A DNA stretch of 64,000 nt from Deltaproteobacteria bacterium (GTDB lineage Bacteria; Desulfobacterota; Binatia; Binatales; Binataceae), in assembly GCA_021799495.1 (NCBI GenBank), contig JAJZAI010000009.1:1-64000 (forward strand), written 5' to 3'. This document shows, piece by piece, positions 1-7,482 of this stretch. The notes beneath the pieces were generated by a model. That model ran no database searches and was not told the DNA's origin. It saw only the letters and a list, made by a program, of their open reading frames with translations. The translations under genes were made by a program, and so were the position numbers. Position 1 is the stretch's first letter. Each line of letters begins with the position of its first letter.

Positions 1-450
1 CGAAGGATCGGCGAGGTTGCGCAGCGTCGTCGCCAGCGACAGCGCGATGCCGAACTGCCCTTCGAGGAACGAACCGAGCGTTCGCGCCAGATCGGCGCAG
101 CCCGGATCGGCCGTGAAAAATTCCATCAGCCGCGCGAAGATCGCCGCCGGATCGTCGGCCATGAAGATGCGGCGCAGGGCGCCGGTCGGATCCGCGATCG
201 CGTTGAAGACTGACGACAGGTCAAACCCTGCGTCGCCGATGTGCGGCAGATGAATCAGGTCGAGCAGCGGCGAAAAATCGATCGTGAAATTGCGCGGCAG
301 CGGCTGGCCCGTGTCGAGATTGTGCCTGAGCGAGGTTCCGTCGGTGGATTTGATCGCCGCCAGCGGCATCCGCCCGGCGAAGCCGCCCGCGATCGCTTCC
401 TGAATCATCGCGACCACCGCGTAGGAGTCGCGATTTTGCGTGGTGATCAT
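1..450 (-). CDS. Hypothetical protein, 3' part outside the window
   Basis: The reverse strand is open from an ATG at 450 to base 1 (150 codons, no stop), so the C-terminus lies beyond the window; this is why the ORF track does not list it. The start is preceded by GGGAGAAAACGAAA, a good ribosome-binding site. The protein begins MITTQNRDSYAVV, is mixed alpha/beta, and contains a run of Asp/Pro-rich helical segments (LHLPHIGDAGFDLSS-like region). I recognise no domain. It starts 30 bases after the metallophosphoesterase stop, on the same strand, so the two are probably cotranscribed and may be functionally linked. Confidence 0.7.
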   Translation of the reverse strand, partial: MITTQNRDSYAVVAMIQEAIAGGFAGRMPLAAIKSTDGTSLRHNLDTGQPLPRNFTIDFSPLLDLIHLPHIGDAGFDLSSVFNAIADPTGALRRIFMADDPAAIFARLMEFFTADPGCADLARTLGSFLEGQFGIALSLATTLRNLADPS

Positions 451-480
451 TTTCGTTTTCTCCCGGCGCTTCCTGCGCGT

Positions 481-1758
481 CTAAAAGTTAGACCAGCGCA
501 CGCGGCCCAGCTCGTCGTAAAATTGTTCGCGCAGCTCCGCGCCGCTCAGCGTCAGCATCAGGAAGCCGTTGGGCGCGCGCCGCGCGTCGCCGCCATTGCG
601 CGCGAGATCGGTCTCCGCCCACGCCACGCGCACCGTGCCGTCGCCGAGTTTTTCCAGATCGCGCATCCACGGCAGATACGGAATCGCGCCGTGCCCGACG
701 CATCGCGCCGTCATCGCCGCGTCGCCCGCGAAGAAAATCCGTTCATACGCTATTCCCGCGTGCACATGGCCCCAGTACCACCACCAGTCGTGCACTGCGC
801 TCATCGCGCCCGTCACCTGTCCGTACAACGGCTTGGGCGTGACCGCGCCGGTGACGGGATGGACGTCGAAGCCGTCGTGATGGGTCAGCAGGATGACGCG
901 CTTGCCCGGATGGCGCGCGAGCAGGCCAGCGAACCATTCGAGCTGCGCCATCCCTTTGGGTTCGCGCTGTGCGTCCGGCTCGAACAGCGATCCGTTTTCG
1001 TACAACAGGCTCTGGTAGTACGCGAAATAAGCGGTATCCAGCCCGACGATCAGCCAATGCTCGTTGCTCAAGGCGAAGTAGCTGAGTCCCTGCTGCGAAT
1101 TCAGGAAGCGCCGATCGTTGAGCAGCGTGTTGAAATAGCCCGCTCCGCCGCAATACATCTCGTGATTCGAGTTGAGCGTGTAATCGCCTACGCCGCCGTG
1201 CGGCCACGCGGCGAGAAACTTGCGCTGCTCCTCATCGGGCAGGCCGGAGTAGTAAACGTCTCCGAGATGAATCGTATAGTGCGGTTCGAGCCGCTTGATC
1301 TGATCGGCGACCGCCAGCGCCGCCGCTTCGCCGGTGCCCCAATCGCCGGCGATCGCGATTCTGATCGACGGCGCGGCGACGAGCGGGCGCTCCGGATCGA
1401 TCGGCGGACGGGCATCATCATGCAATCTGAAGGGCGTGCGATTTTTTCCGGTGTGGTAATAATTCAGCAGGCTTTCCGCCCAGTGCGGATCGAATTCCTC
1501 GTAGGGCGCGTCGCCGGCGATCTCGCGGATGCCGATCGCTTCGGCGACGGCGTCGCCCGCACGCAGGTTGCCGAGCGCCGCCGCGATTTCTGCGCCGCCA
1601 GCGCCGTCGGAGATTTGCACGCCGTTGGCCGCCGCTTCCTGCTGGGCTTGGCGCAGCGCGTTGAGCAGATTGCGCCGCGCATCGGATTCGGCGGTGTTGG
1701 CGATCTGCGAGATGTTATCGATCAGGCCCTCAAGATGGGCCGCGAGCGATTCCGCCAT
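481..1758 (-). CDS. Calcineurin-like metallophosphoesterase
   Basis: 425 aa. Dinuclear-metal phosphoesterase signatures appear in order: GDWGTG (about residue 138), LGDVYYSG (about 166), NSNHEMY (about 196, in place of the usual GNHE), LLTHHDGF and GHVHAGIA. These would bind two metal ions and hydrolyse a phosphoester; the substrate is unknown. The first about 130 residues are helical and family-unspecific. No signal peptide is visible, so it is probably cytoplasmic. The ATG at 1758 has a strong GGGGGGAG site seven bases upstream. It heads a two-gene unit with the partial gene below it and is divergent from the SDR gene. The whole-length plus-strand ORF over it (241-1809) is a GC shadow. Confidence 0.85.
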   Translation of the reverse strand: MAESLAAHLEGLIDNISQIANTAESDARRNLLNALRQAQQEAAANGVQISDGAGGAEIAAALGNLRAGDAVAEAIGIREIAGDAPYEEFDPHWAESLLNYYHTGKNRTPFRLHDDARPPIDPERPLVAAPSIRIAIAGDWGTGEAAALAVADQIKRLEPHYTIHLGDVYYSGLPDEEQRKFLAAWPHGGVGDYTLNSNHEMYCGGAGYFNTLLNDRRFLNSQQGLSYFALSNEHWLIVGLDTAYFAYYQSLLYENGSLFEPDAQREPKGMAQLEWFAGLLARHPGKRVILLTHHDGFDVHPVTGAVTPKPLYGQVTGAMSAVHDWWWYWGHVHAGIAYERIFFAGDAAMTARCVGHGAIPYLPWMRDLEKLGDGTVRVAWAETDLARNGGDARRAPNGFLMLTLSGAELREQFYDELGRVRWSNF

Positions 1759-1834
1759 GGCTCCCCCCTTTTGCTTGAGAGATGGCTCAAGCTGCTTCTA
1801 AGGTGCTGATTAACGCATCTGCGGGCATTTTCTT

Positions 1835-1862
1835 ATTAGATGATGCGCGCCGTGCGATGCAA
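1835..1862 (-). promoter_or_regulatory. Candidate sigma-70 promoter for the metallophosphoesterase
   Basis: Read on the minus strand, TTGCAT and TCTAAT are separated by 16 bases, about 75 bases upstream of the ATG at 1758. The match to consensus is moderate and was found by eye only. Confidence 0.3.
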
Positions 1863-1960
1863 GATAGGGCGCGTTGTGCGAATGCGAATCATTAAATGCT
1901 TTACGCCAACGTCGCGGCCAAGCATCATTACTTTCGATTTTAGTTTCCGGCGAGGATGCG

Positions 1961-2728
1961 ATGAATCTGAAAGATGCGGTTGCGATCGTTACTGGCGGCG
2001 GTTCGGGTCTGGGCGGCGCGACGGCGCGGACGTTCGCGGACGCGGGCGCCAAAGTCGCCATTATCGATTTACCCAATTCACCCGGCCCCAGGGTCGCGGA
2101 AAGCTTCGGCGAACGCGGGCTTTTCACGCCGGCCGACGTCGTATCGGGCGAAGCGGTTGAAGCGGCGGTCGCCGCGGCGGTGAAAAAATTCGGCGCGCTG
2201 CATATCGCCGTCAATTGCGCCGGAGTGGGCCGCGCGATGCGCACGATCACGCGCGAAGCGCCGCATTCGCTCGACCTTTTCGCCAAGGTCATCCAGATCA
2301 ACCTGATCGGCACTTTCAACGTAATCCGGCTGGCGGCGAACCAGATGGCGAAGAATTCGCCGAACAGCGAAGGCGAGCGCGGCGTGATTATCAATACCGC
2401 GTCGATCGCCGCGTTCGACGGGCAAATTGGCCAAGCCGCCTATTCAGCGTCGAAGGCGGGCGTGGTCGGGCTGACGCTGCCGGTCGCGCGCGACCTCGCG
2501 TCGTTCGGAATTCGCGTCTGCACGATCGCGCCCGGCACGTTCGACACGCCGATGCTCGCGCTGCTGCCGGAGCCGGCGCGCAAGGCGCTTGGCGCGCAGA
2601 TTCCGTTTCCGCCGCGGCTTGGCCGGCCGGAAGAATACGCCTCGCTCGCGCAGGAGATCGTGCGCAATCCGATGCTGAACGGCGAGACGATCCGGCTCGA
2701 CGGCGCATTGCGCATGTCCCCGCGCTGA
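1961..2728 (+). CDS. SDR-family 3-hydroxyacyl-CoA dehydrogenase (HSD17B10-like)
   Basis: About 255 aa when started at ATG 1961, which follows CGAGGATGCG; the longer track ORF from 1874 adds a sequence that does not look like SDR. Classical SDR motifs are present: TGGGSGLG for the nucleotide, NCAG, and the catalytic [17 protein letters not shown] with YxxxK. The segment [22 protein letters not shown] is typical of the type II 3-hydroxyacyl-CoA dehydrogenase / 2-methyl-3-hydroxybutyryl-CoA dehydrogenase branch. It likely oxidises 3-hydroxyacyl-CoA with NAD in fatty acid or branched-chain amino acid breakdown. It is monocistronic and convergent with the beta-helix gene. Confidence 0.85.
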   Translation: MNLKDAVAIVTGGGSGLGGATARTFADAGAKVAIIDLPNSPGPRVAESFGERGLFTPADVVSGEAVEAAVAAAVKKFGALHIAVNCAGVGRAMRTITREAPHSLDLFAKVIQINLIGTFNVIRLAANQMAKNSPNSEGERGVIINTASIAAFDGQIGQAAYSASKAGVVGLTLPVARDLASFGIRVCTIAPGTFDTPMLALLPEPARKALGAQIPFPPRLGRPEEYASLAQEIVRNPMLNGETIRLDGALRMSPR

Positions 2729-2779
2729 CGCGATTATCGGCGCGCCGGTTTGGAGTCAAGCAGGTGCGGCGGCGACATC

Positions 2780-2811
2780 GGGCGTTCACGCGCGGCCGCG
2801 CGTGAACGCCC
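2780..2811. terminator. Perfect 32-base palindrome between convergent genes
   Basis: The arm GGGCGTTCACGCGCGG is followed immediately by its exact reverse complement, giving a 16-bp stem or a cruciform. It lies between the stop codons of the SDR (plus) and beta-helix (minus) genes, where a bidirectional terminator is expected. There is no U tract on either side, so it would be a non-canonical terminator. A protein-binding palindrome is an alternative. Confidence 0.55.
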
Positions 2812-2875
2812 TTCGTTAACCCGCCGATTCAGTGAGCGATCGCGGGCGCGCCGAGAAACGGATCGACCGTAACGT
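2790..2875. repeat. Tail repeat, copy 1 (3' end of beta-helix gene and flank)
   Basis: About 86 bases covering the last codons of the beta-helix gene (VDPFLGAPA) and the adjoining half palindrome. The segment recurs in the same orientation at 4646-4732 with only about eight differences by eye. Confidence 0.8.
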
Positions 2876-4340
2876 TGCCGGCCGCCGTCGCGCAGGCCGG
2901 ATTGCCGCCCGCCCCTTTGCCGCATCCCCAAAAGTTGTTGGCCGCGTTCACCAGCACCTCGGACGCGTTGCCGGTGTTGTTCACGCCCGTACTGTGCGGC
3001 GGGAAATTGTTCTGATGGGCATCGACGATATAACAGGGCGTGCTCGCGTTGACCGGACAATTGTTCCAGCTGGAGGCTCCAACCCAGATGCCATTTGATT
3101 CATTCTTGATGGTGTTGCCGACAATCTTCACTCCGACGATCGGCGAAGCGGTAGGGTCCGCATAGACCTCGATGCCAGTCGGATCGGCCGGACCGGTCTC
3201 GTTCTCGCCGACGGTCGGATCGGCGCCGTTGCCCGCGATCTGATTGCCGACTATCGAGGTGTCGTTCAGCTTTTGTCCGGACGCATGACTATGGAAAACC
3301 ACCCCCGGATTGGCGTTATCGAATAGCTGGTTGTCAACGATGAGGTGCTTGTAGGAGGCGGTTCCAGGCGTGGGCCCGAACACGCCCGTGCCGGCCGCGC
3401 CGTTGCCCTGCGACAGATTGTCCGCCACCGTGTCGTCGAACACGCCGAAGGAAGGCCGGCCGATATTCGTCCCGGCGCCATTGGGCGGATGCGACGGAAG
3501 CGTGATTCCGCAATCGGGAATATTGTGCAGGACCCGGTTATTGCTGACCAGGTTGTCGTGATTGGGGTTGGTTTCGTCGGTGAGCAGGACGCCTCCCGCA
3601 TTATCCATGATCAAATTATCCGTGACGGTCGAAAACGCCACGCCGTCGAGATGGACGCCCTCGCCGCAATCGTCCTGCTCGAAATCGGGCGCCGCCGGAA
3701 CCGAGGGAGTGCTGTTCGTCGCTGGACAAGTCGGCGGCGTTGCGCTCGTGTCGAGCGCTTGATCATTGGTTCGAACGATATTGTCCGAGACAGTGACGCC
3801 GGTGATCTCGGGCGCGGATGGTGAGCAAGGCGCCGCGGGTGATAACGCTAAGGGGCATGACGCCGGCGGGCCTTCGACCAGAATCCCTTCGTGTTCGGCG
3901 TTCTCGATCGTGAAACCGTCGATGGTTACGTCATTGGCCTGGTCGAAGACTCCATTTTGTTGGCCGGTCGCGTCGATGATGGTGTTTTTTGGATTCTGGC
4001 CAATCAACGAAAGTCTGGTCTGGCTCGACGAAATCGTCACCATTTCTTGATACTTGCCGGCCAGCACGAGTACCGTATCATCCGCCGTCGCCGCACCCAT
4101 CGCGGCGCCGATCGTTGAATAAGCGGCCACGCACTTGAGCTTCGCGGCGACTCCCTTTGGAATCGTTCCCGAGGCTTTGACGCACAGAACCCGCGGAGTT
4201 ATTGGCGGAGGAATAATGATAGCTCGCGCCGTCGCGGCGTATCCAAAGATCAACACCACCGCGGCGGCCGCGGCCAGAGCGCGTCTCCCGGCGGACGCGA
4301 GCGCCCATGCTGGCTCGAATGCCAAGTTCAATACCTTCAT
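2829..4340 (-). CDS. Secreted right-handed parallel beta-helix repeat protein
   Basis: 503 aa from ATG 4340, chosen because GGGAGGGACAGG lies just upstream and a signal peptide follows at once (RRALAAAAAVVLIFGYAATA, cleavage near ARA). The track start at 4403 lacks a ribosome-binding site. The mature part has many short turns with N-rich or G-rich ends, such as VSDNIVRTND, VTDNLIMDNAGG, VSNNRVLHN and IVGNTIKNESNGIWVG. These are the repeating coils of a pectate-lyase/carbohydrase-type beta-helix (NosD/CASH-like). Catalytic residues are not identifiable, so it may be a carbohydrate-binding or surface protein rather than an enzyme. It ends with a Cys-containing tail and VDPFLGAPAIAH. Its promoter region is duplicated in front of the next secreted gene. 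Confidence 0.8.
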   Translation of the reverse strand: MKVLNLAFEPAWALASAGRRALAAAAAVVLIFGYAATARAIIIPPPITPRVLCVKASGTIPKGVAAKLKCVAAYSTIGAAMGAATADDTVLVLAGKYQEMVTISSSQTRLSLIGQNPKNTIIDATGQQNGVFDQANDVTIDGFTIENAEHEGILVEGPPASCPLALSPAAPCSPSAPEITGVTVSDNIVRTNDQALDTSATPPTCPATNSTPSVPAAPDFEQDDCGEGVHLDGVAFSTVTDNLIMDNAGGVLLTDETNPNHDNLVSNNRVLHNIPDCGITLPSHPPNGAGTNIGRPSFGVFDDTVADNLSQGNGAAGTGVFGPTPGTASYKHLIVDNQLFDNANPGVVFHSHASGQKLNDTSIVGNQIAGNGADPTVGENETGPADPTGIEVYADPTASPIVGVKIVGNTIKNESNGIWVGASSWNNCPVNASTPCYIVDAHQNNFPPHSTGVNNTGNASEVLVNAANNFWGCGKGAGGNPACATAAGNVTVDPFLGAPAIAH

Positions 4341-4447
4341 AACCTGTCCCTCCCACTGGATATGACCCAATTCGTTGAAGGCTCCACGCGCTCCAACTGC
4401 CATGTACAGCGGGTGTGCGCAAAACCAACCATCCTTATGATCAAGAG

Positions 4448-4476
4448 GTGTTAGATCGCTGAATTTACTATGTCAA
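4448..4476 (-). promoter_or_regulatory. Promoter of the beta-helix gene
   Basis: On the minus strand TTGACA, a 17-base spacer and TAACAC form a good sigma-70 promoter, leaving a leader of about 100 bases. The same boxes with the same spacing are at 5380-5408 before the neighbouring small secreted gene, which supports function. Confidence 0.6.
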
Positions 4477-4492
4477 TTAAATTGTAATTGAC
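4472..4492. promoter_or_regulatory. Inverted repeat overlapping the -35 box
   Basis: GTCAATTA, a five-base loop and TAATTGAC form a perfect 8-bp inverted repeat covering the -35 element of the beta-helix promoter. It could be a repressor operator. In the duplicated promoter downstream the right arm has decayed, so any control through it would be specific to this copy. Confidence 0.35.
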
Positions 4493-4563
4493 GTTCGTTG
4501 CGCCCGAATAATGGCGGCCCATTGCGAGCCAAGCGCGCTATGCGCGACCATGCCGGGGCAGAT

Positions 4564-4645
4564 TCATCGCCTCTAGGCCGACGGTCGCGCTCGATTCGGT
4601 TCTGAAAAGTTTTGTGCGAAATGAAGCGCCACGCCTAATGGGGCG
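4564..4645. repeat. 82-base perfect direct repeat, copy A
   Basis: Runs from TCATCGCCTCTAGGCC to CCTAATGGGGCG and is identical at 5496-5577. It lies upstream of the beta-helix promoter. The flanks of the two copies also align but with more differences. Confidence 0.9.
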
Positions 4646-4732
4646 CGGCCGCGCGTGAACGCCCTTCATTAACCGGCCGATTGAGCGAGCGAGCGCGGGC
4701 GCGCCAAGAAACGGATCGACCGCAACGATACA
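4646..4732 (-). pseudogene. Duplicated 3' tail of the beta-helix gene
   Basis: The minus-strand reading gives VDPFLGAPALARS, matching the C-terminus VDPFLGAPAIAH of the intact gene at 2829, followed by a copy of its downstream flank with half of the palindrome. The stop codon has been lost, so the frame runs on through repeat copy A (ORF 4538-4831). No body of a second beta-helix protein remains. It marks the join of a tandem duplication. Confidence 0.75.
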
Positions 4733-4857
4733 GCTTCGCCCGATAATGCTTCGATGAACATGTTTTGGAGCGGCGAGACGGCGCGCGGTCAAAAAATACC
4801 AACTTCGGGAGGCAGAGAGTTCGAAGGACAAATTACGGTCAGCCCGCGGTGTGAACG

Positions 4858-4898
4858 AAAGAGGCTGGAGCAGCGACTATGCCTGCTCCAGCCTCTTT
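4858..4898 (-). terminator. Intrinsic terminator of the small secreted gene
   Basis: A perfect 16-bp stem (AAAGAGGCTGGAGCAG and its complement) with a nine-base loop, followed by a modest T-rich run on both strands. It sits about 70 bases after the stop of the gene at 4970-5308. Confidence 0.75.
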
Positions 4899-4969
4899 AT
4901 CTTTGATTTGCCCTCAGGTGGGGCTGCGGTCGTGCCTGGCCCGCAACGGTCCCCCTTTATCTCTTGCGG

Positions 4970-5308
4970 CTACGGTGCTGGACAGGAGCCAGCACTCAGT
5001 TTTCCATCGGCCAGTTGCTGGGCCATAACCGCTGCAATCGACCCCGCGCAAAACGGGGGAAGGTTGAACTGCGTTATCAGGTTGCTGAGGATGGTTTTTC
5101 CATCGGAAGTCAAAATAGCCTTGCTAGCATGCGTTCCGGACGCAATTGCCGCTGCGTCGGTGCAAGCTTGGGCCTTGGCGCTGCTTTGCGCCTTAATTAC
5201 GGTGGAGTTCGGAACGCCGCGGCAGGCACTTATAGCGCACCATGCTGGTGCGGCTCCCATAATCGAAAAACTTAACCCTAACGCCACTGAGACATACGAC
5301 TTTTTCAT
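4970..5308 (-). CDS. Small secreted cysteine-containing protein of unknown function
   Basis: 112 aa from ATG 5308, preceded by AGGGAGGAATTCG. The N-terminus MKKSYVSVALGLSFSIMGAA is a clear Sec signal peptide, cleaved near AWCA. The mature chain is about 85 aa with four cysteines (SACRG, QACTD, FCAGS, GSCPA), probably two disulfides. An in-frame ATG at 5356 also has an excellent GGGAGGA site and would add 16 polar residues before the signal peptide, so two start sites may be used. I recognise no family. It shares its promoter and upstream sequence with the beta-helix gene but shows no protein similarity to it. Base composition is less GC-rich than its neighbours. Confidence 0.7.
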   Translation of the reverse strand: MKKSYVSVALGLSFSIMGAAPAWCAISACRGVPNSTVIKAQSSAKAQACTDAAAIASGTHASKAILTSDGKTILSNLITQFNLPPFCAGSIAAVMAQQLADGKLSAGSCPAP

Positions 5309-5379
5309 CGAATTCCTCCCTAGCGACTTTGGTTGTTTTCTACCCGCGTTTTCCATTTTTATCCTCCCAACTAGGCTAA

Positions 5380-5408
5380 TTGTTAGATCACTGAATTTAT
5401 TATGTCAA
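5380..5408 (-). promoter_or_regulatory. Promoter of the small secreted gene
   Basis: On the minus strand TTGACA, 17 bases and TAACAA; this is the twin of the promoter at 4448-4476. The surrounding sequence is clearly homologous but has drifted. Confidence 0.6.
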
Positions 5409-5495
5409 TGAAATCGTAATTTAGGCTTGTTGCGCTCAAATAATGACAGTCTGTTGCTAGTCAAAGCATGTTATGTATAACTATATCGAGCAGAC

Positions 5496-5577
5496 TCATC
5501 GCCTCTAGGCCGACGGTCGCGCTCGATTCGGTTCTGAAAAGTTTTGTGCGAAATGAAGCGCCACGCCTAATGGGGCG
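5496..5577. repeat. 82-base perfect direct repeat, copy B
   Basis: Identical to 4564-4645. This copy runs directly into the hairpin that closes the sigma operon, so it is probably the original location and copy A the derived one. Confidence 0.9.
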
Positions 5578-5580
5578 TGG
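5561..5580 (-). terminator. Hairpin after the sigma/anti-sigma operon
   Basis: CCACGCC and GGCGTGG form a 7-bp stem with a six-base loop, 36 bases beyond the stop codon at 5616. There is only a weak T-rich stretch afterwards. Copy A of the repeat breaks off inside this hairpin. Confidence 0.45.
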
Positions 5581-5615
5581 TCGTGTCAGCGCGTGGGGAC
5601 GAACGAAGTTTGCTT

Positions 5616-6197
5616 CTAGCGAGCGGGAGAAACGGCGCCGGCGGGTTGCGCGGCGCTGGGTTGGGCCGCTTCTTCGGGCGCGGGCGGCGCGATCGGCGGC
5701 GCAATCACCTTTCCGCCTTCATCGGGCGCGTCGGTCGTGACGGTCGTGATCAACATTCCTTGCTCATAGCGCGGTCCGCCCACGATCAACATTCCGTGGT
5801 TCATCAGCTTCAGGTCGGTTGACATGATCGGCCGCGCACCGTCGAAAAGGATCAGCTCCATCGCGATCATGCCGTCATCGATCGCGCGCGGCGCGATATG
5901 CAGGATGCGGCCGCCGGGCAGCGTGAACGCCACCATCCGGCCGCATACCGTGTTCTGCTCCTGCTGCGAGATCAGCCGATAGGTGCTGAACTCGAAGAGC
6001 GCCCGCAACCGTTCCGCCATCGGGGTGTGCGCAATCCGCCGATCCATCCCTTCGGCGGTGTTGGCCGCGAGGACCGATTCAACCTTGATGCGTACCGCGT
6101 GCTTGATGTCGTGGGCGAAAGCGGTCGCCGCGCACACACTTACCAGCACGAGGGAGAGGAACGGGAACAGGGGTCCGACGGCGCGGCGAAAATTCAT
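5616..6197 (-). CDS. Exported protein, third gene of the ECF sigma operon
   Basis: 193 aa from ATG 6197; the longer track ORF is an out-of-gene extension. The signal peptide is about residues 1-30 (VGPLFPFLSLVLVSVCAATAFA). The mature part has a central beta-rich segment (FTLPGGRILHIAPRAIDDG, MLIVGGPRYEQGMLITTVTT) resembling the ligand-like beta domain of secretion or pilus-associated proteins. The tail is Pro/Ala-rich. No catalytic motif. It starts two bases after the anti-sigma stop, so the pair is translationally coupled. It may be a periplasmic sensor or a target of the sigma factor. Confidence 0.75.
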   Translation of the reverse strand: MNFRRAVGPLFPFLSLVLVSVCAATAFAHDIKHAVRIKVESVLAANTAEGMDRRIAHTPMAERLRALFEFSTYRLISQQEQNTVCGRMVAFTLPGGRILHIAPRAIDDGMIAMELILFDGARPIMSTDLKLMNHGMLIVGGPRYEQGMLITTVTTDAPDEGGKVIAPPIAPPAPEEAAQPSAAQPAGAVSPAR

Positions 6198-6199
6198 AA

Positions 6200-6844
6200 C
6201 TAGCGCGATTGATCGGGCACCCAGATCACGGTCGTGTCGTTTTGAGGCTCGCTCCAGACCGCGACCGAAGGACTGTCGGCCTCGAGCCGCGAAATGACCG
6301 CGCTCGGACGTCCCGCGCCGCTGGAAGCGTCGAGAAAACCATGCTGCTCCGATGGCGCAGGACTGGCGCTGTTTGGCGCCGCGCTCGCGAGCTGCCCGGA
6401 TGGCGCGGCAGGGACAGGGACAGTCGCCGGCGAACGCATCGCGACCTGCCGGGCCTGCGGCCCCTGATGGCGGTTGGCGATAAGCTGCCGGGCGTACGGC
6501 GTGATTAATACCGCCGTGACGATCGCGACCGCCGCGCCGGCCAGTCCGCCCAGCATCGCGCCGCCCAAGTTCTCGGTCATCGAACCGAGATACCTCCTGA
6601 TTCGCGCAAAGAAGGGCGCCGGCAACTGGTCGATTCTGGCGATCACGCCATCGCTGAAGCCATCGAGATTCAGCAGCGCCGTCGCGCCGCGCAGGGTGAT
6701 TCCGAGCCGGCGGTAATCGTTGAGTTCGGTCTCGCAGGCGGAGCATTGGACGACATGGCGCGCCACCTCCTGCATTTCGTGCGGCTCGAGCTCGCCGTCT
6801 TCAAAGGCGCCAAGCAGCAAACCGATCTCGTCGCATCGTGCCAT
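6200..6844 (-). CDS. Zinc-binding anti-sigma factor, membrane anchored
   Basis: 214 aa. The N-terminus carries the ZAS zinc finger of anti-sigma factors: Cys4, then H30-xxx-C34-xx-C37 (HVVQCSAC) with the typical LLGAFEDGEL helix. A single transmembrane segment is at about 95-116 (GGLAGAAVAIVTAVLI), followed by a low-complexity Ala/Pro/Ser periplasmic domain. It should bind and hold the sigma factor encoded directly upstream until an envelope signal or redox change releases it. It starts six bases after the sigma stop codon. Confidence 0.88.
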   Translation of the reverse strand: MARCDEIGLLLGAFEDGELEPHEMQEVARHVVQCSACETELNDYRRLGITLRGATALLNLDGFSDGVIARIDQLPAPFFARIRRYLGSMTENLGGAMLGGLAGAAVAIVTAVLITPYARQLIANRHQGPQARQVAMRSPATVPVPAAPSGQLASAAPNSASPAPSEQHGFLDASSGAGRPSAVISRLEADSPSVAVWSEPQNDTTVIWVPDQSR

Positions 6845-6850
6845 TGCGGT

Positions 6851-7429
6851 TCAATCCCCGTCGATATCCTTGAGGATGGCGCGCAGCCGGCCGCGGGCAT
6901 AATGCAGCCGGCTCATCACGGTTCCGCGTGGAACGTCGAGCGTTTCGCTTATTTCGTCGTAAGACAGGCCTTCCACTTCCCGTAGCAGTATCACGGCGCG
7001 ATGTTCCGCCGTCAACTGTCCCAAAGCTTCTGTGAGCCGTTGATGCAATTCGCCGCGCGCGGTCTCCTGAAAAGAGTCGCCGCGGCCGCTTGGTATCCGT
7101 TCGATTTCGCTTTCCGCGTCCTCGCCGCGCAAAACCACGTGGCGCCCCTCGCGGCGGCGGAAATCGATCGCGAGGTTCGCCGCAATCCGGTAAAGCCAGG
7201 TCGAAAAACTCGAGCGCGATTCGAACTTGCCGATATTTTCATAGGCGCGAACGAAAGTCTCTTGAGCCAACTCCAAGGCGTCGTCGGGATTGTGCACCAC
7301 CGCTTGCGCAACGCCAACCACGCGCCGCTGATATCGTTCGACCAACGCGCCAAAGGCCTGCGTGTCGCCCTGTTGGGCCCGCCGGAGCAGTTCGGTATCG
7401 TTGGCCTCTGCGGGCGTTGGTTTACTCAA
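6851..7429 (-). CDS. ECF (sigma-E type) RNA polymerase sigma factor
   Basis: 192 aa. The region 2 core runs from FGALVERYQRR to NLAIDFRRR and includes the LAQETFVRAY -10-binding segment. Region 4 is LTAEHRAVILLREVEGLSYD with the helix-turn-helix ISETLDVPRGTVMSRLHYAR. There is no region 1.1 or 3, as expected for group 4 sigma factors. The start is a TTG at 7429 with no clear ribosome-binding site. It lies 53 bases behind polA on the same strand, so it could be read from the polA transcript as well as from an autoregulated promoter. Its partner anti-sigma follows at once. Confidence 0.9.
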   Translation of the reverse strand: MSKPTPAEANDTELLRRAQQGDTQAFGALVERYQRRVVGVAQAVVHNPDDALELAQETFVRAYENIGKFESRSSFSTWLYRIAANLAIDFRRREGRHVVLRGEDAESEIERIPSGRGDSFQETARGELHQRLTEALGQLTAEHRAVILLREVEGLSYDEISETLDVPRGTVMSRLHYARGRLRAILKDIDGD

Positions 7430-7482
7430 GAGGTTTAGACGGCGATTTTGCGCTGAAATTCACCGGAAATGGCTGGTTGAGT

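Noticed and set aside
241-1809. 522-aa plus-strand ORF
   Set aside because: Lies antisense to a metallophosphoesterase with clear motifs; Arg/Ala/His-rich composition typical of GC shadows.
4448-5577. Insertion sequence bounded by the 82-base repeats
   Set aside because: The repeats are direct, no transposase or terminal inverted repeats are present, and the content fits tandem duplication better.
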